This document shows, piece by piece, positions 61,297-64,000 of a stretch of DNA of 64,000 nucleotides; positions within the stretch are counted from its first letter, which is position 1, and each line of letters opens with the position of its first letter. Under the pieces are notes generated by a model. It saw only the letters and a program-made list of their open reading frames with translations. It was not told where the DNA came from and ran no database searches. The stretch is from Margaritifera margaritifera (lineage: Eukaryota; Mollusca; Bivalvia; Unionida; Margaritiferidae), in NCBI GenBank assembly GCA_029931535.1, contig JAQPZY010001423.1, positions 638,501 through 702,500 on the forward strand, written 5' to 3'. The position numbers and the translations under genes were made by a program.

Positions 61297-63015
61297 CATG
61301 TGTCATAGAATGTGCAATTCTATCAGATGTCACATATTCTGGACATTTTATGAGTATTTTATGCAACCTTAGTTACCTCACACATTTCAAAGATCATTAG
61401 GAGCATGATGCGGTGTGTGCATATGTTTGTACGTAATTGCTTGCATGCAACTCCTTCAACACTGTTCAACATGGAGACTTAAAATCTGTTTGCAGGCTTG
61501 TGTATATTTTTTTAAAAAACAACAAATTTCAATGTACCTCAGAGAGCAGGGCTAGAACAGTTGCAATAATAGAAAATAAATAACTGAAATAAATATATGA
61601 ACAATGACGCTTTTGTAAAAAGTTCTTTTGTTACGCCATTTTAAAAAATAAGACCCACCCAACCAAAGAAAGGTATTTTGTATTGAGATAAGCAAATGAA
61701 CAATTAATTCACCACAAGAAGAGTTCTCTTGAGCAGATAAATAGAGAGAAATTTAATTTTTGTTTATTCTCAAAACCTATTTGTCACTTAATTCCTAATC
61801 AGACTCAAGAGCTCACAGTATTTACATAGTAAAGATAGTCATAAAACTTGAAGGATTTTTCTCAGTTTATTTCCTTTCATTGCGAAGTTTATTTCATTGA
61901 TATCTCTAAGCTTAAGGAATCGCATCTGAATTTGGAACAATTTGCCCTTGCGAGATTTGCACAAAATAGATACCAAGTCCTGAAAAGAAGAGATTTATTG
62001 TGCCAAAAGTAGCACCCAAAAAATGAAAAAGGTGGGGTTTTTTTTTTTTTTTAATATCTTTAATCTGATACAGATTTGCCAACCAATCTTTAAATGTTCG
62101 AATTGCTCATTTAATTTTTAATGAAAATGAACAAAATCCATCAAGTGATCTTTTTGGATTCTACTGGTTGCTATGCTTGGACTATATTATCCCCCATTCT
62201 CCTAATCCCTTATATGGCAAAGCTCGGGATTGTCCCAAAAATAGCTGTATACTTGGTATATCCAATAATATGTCTTGGTTGAGAGGTTAAGAATAAGATC
62301 AGCATGTGACAGAATTGCAATAGTCGGGATGAAAAAATATGAAACAAGTTCAAGTAACATATTGAGGTAACTTCCACTCCTGTTTTATTAATATTTTTAA
62401 CTGAAAGAAAATGTAGGCTCAGCAATTCTCATAAGCACGTTATTCCAGTCACATGATATATATAGCGTCATTTATCATTTGTAAACTCAGCAAAGTTTTG
62501 CTAAGTGGTAGATATGGAATTATGGATAACTGATTTCTCTACCCCATTGTCATGCTCAAAGCGTGAAGCAATAAAACTTACTGCAGATATGATAACTCTG
62601 TCAAACAGAACATGAAACTTCCAACAAAGAATTGGATTCCACAGTGGTGGAAAAAAGAAGAAAAGACAATCATACCCTCAAGAAATCACTTGAAAGCTGA
62701 AAACGTCTCAAAGACTGATGACTACAATGTTGGAGGGGCATACAATTTTAGACTTCAAATTCTCTCGCACAGTTAGAGTCTTGTTGAAGGCATAAAAAAA
62801 TAAAATCCTAAAGTAAAGATGCTTATTTATTTGGTTTTTCATGCAAATAACATGTAAAATAGACTTTGTAAATGATATCTCATTTTATTATGAGGTTGGC
62901 TTATTATTATCACACCATTGGCCCACTTTATCAAATGAAGGGTGCTAATTGGTCCCTTTTTTGTTAGACCTGGTTGAACACTATGTCTGGTGATGTTATC
63001 GTGAACCTAAAGTAT
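61297..63015. other. Intron 8 segment, nothing recognised
   Basis: No coding signal or repeat apart from a T-rich run near 62036-62054. Confidence 0.5.
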
Positions 63016-63186
63016 TATCATGATCTTGCAACTTTTTGTGTGATATTGTCATGATAATATCATGATCTTGCCACTTTTTGTGTGATATTGTCATAATATC
63101 AAGATATTGCCACTTTTTGTGTGATATTGTCATGATATCATTATATTGCCACTTTTTGTGTGATATTGTCATGATAATATCATGAT
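63016..63186 (+). repeat. ~40-bp tandem repeat, 4 copies with palindromic joints
   Basis: Unit TTGCCACTTTTTGTGTGATA, TTGTCATGATAATATCATGA. Each joint contains the inverted repeat TCATGAT.ATCATGA, so each could fold as a hairpin. Confidence 0.85.
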
Positions 63187-64000
63187 TGGTTTTGGGTTAT
63201 TCTCTACAAAGTGCACTGAAGACCCATGCCTGGCCACATGCCGAGGCCAAGATTGCAGCTCACAGAAAATTCTATTGCTTTTTCCACTGACCATTCCCTG
63301 TAGACTGTTGCCATTTATATCTGACAAACATGTATCAGTTGAAATGTGCTAATGCTGAGGAGATGGTTGATTGTGGTAAACATACTACTTTGTATTAGTA
63401 CTCTGTATTGCAATGAATTAGAAACAGATTTATGTACGCTGGGGAGGTGGGGTTGAGTAGAAAATCTGTACAATATCACCAATCTGTATTGTTTTCACAC
63501 CAAATCTGATGATATATCACGATGGTGATTTATGAGAACATCATTAGTTCTCTCGAAAGTAGTTCAATAATAGACCCAGCTCTGCTATGTCACTGCAGAT
63601 TATGGCCAGTGATCCATTCCTAATAAATGAACAATATGGATTAATTGGACATATAAAGTACACTCAAAATTGAATGTATCAATGCATAGAATTATTTTTT
63701 TATTTTCCTCCTAAACTGTAAAGGGGTGGCGTTGAGTGTGAAATCAATTGGTATGTTATCCATATTTCTTGTTTTTCATATTTTGACAATAACCTAAAAA
63801 ATAGCTATATGGATTGAACTCTGATTTGGTACACAGGTTTGATTTTGTCAATTCTTTTAGCATGGTTAAGAGTTACAGGCCTTACCTTAATTTGTCTGTT
63901 GTATTTAAAAACAAGTTATTTTATCCATAATTATATAATGGATTGGATTGTACATTTTATATGACTTTATACCAATAATATGATTGTCATGATCCACAGT
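63187..64000. other. Intron 8 segment, nothing recognised
   Basis: AT-rich, no features supported. Confidence 0.5.

Larger units (their letters stand above)
59656..64000 (+). other. PSMD13 intron 8, incomplete
   Basis: Holds a 70-bp minisatellite (59745-61296), a T-rich run (62036-62054) and a 40-bp tandem repeat (63016-63186). No downstream exon was found, so the intron extends past the window. Confidence 0.75.

Noticed and set aside
59807..61400. Many overlapping ORFs encoding MDACNTNV-type repeats
   Set aside because: They are translations of a 70-bp minisatellite; unit length is not a multiple of three and all frames give similar products.
62930..63010. PSMD13 exon 9
   Set aside because: A TTAG followed by open sequence was considered, but the translation does not resemble the conserved PSMD13 continuation.

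Overview
The window is animal nuclear DNA: AT-rich, with spliced coding exons, long introns, compound microsatellites, tRNA-derived SINEs and several classes of eukaryotic transposon. The repeat content (arrays of ~140-150 bp units with hairpin starts and shared 3' ends, a Gmr1-type Gypsy element, a DIRS element) resembles a bivalve or other mollusc. That placement is inference.

The one conserved host gene is PSMD13, encoding the 26S proteasome lid subunit Rpn9, on the + strand. Eight coding exons are joined here by conserved splice sites and reading phase: 18181-18281, 25543-25621, 36056-36090, 36974-37029, 42494-42537, 44726-44812, 58386-58557 and 59576-59655. They give 218 codons of an expected ~375. 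The remaining C-terminal part, with most of the PCI domain, lies beyond 64000. Intron 5 looks like a GC-AG intron, and the 3' edge of exon 3 is triplicated into intron 3.

1-18 kb: no intact host gene recognised. It holds an open frame at the left edge, AT-rich minisatellite, a decayed LINE reverse transcriptase (4.6-6.1 kb), a 34-bp tandem repeat, a broken minus-strand gene carrying a 13-residue coding repeat and hit by a 131-bp hAT MITE, and a pair of divergent ORFs around one symmetric TATA box. The right-hand ORF of that pair is split by a complete hAT transposon (11083-14764) with an intact 889-aa transposase, 14-bp TIRs and an 8-bp TSD. An old LTR fragment lies at 15.9-16.1 kb.

18-64 kb: PSMD13 and its introns. 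Intron 2 holds an antisense Gypsy element (29544-35263) with apparently identical 753-bp LTRs and integrase upstream of reverse transcriptase, the Gmr1 order. Its gag is short and its frames are broken. Intron 5 holds a piggyBac-like TTAA element and a hAT C-terminal relic. Intron 6 holds a degraded DIRS element (about 52545-58039) with inverted terminal repeats, reverse transcriptase and tyrosine recombinase relics, and a SINE inside its gag part. Several introns carry interspersed arrays of nucleosome-length repeats. Intron 8 carries a 70-bp minisatellite of about 22 copies.

All coordinates, phases and alignments were made by eye. Homology statements rest on recognised motifs, not on searches.
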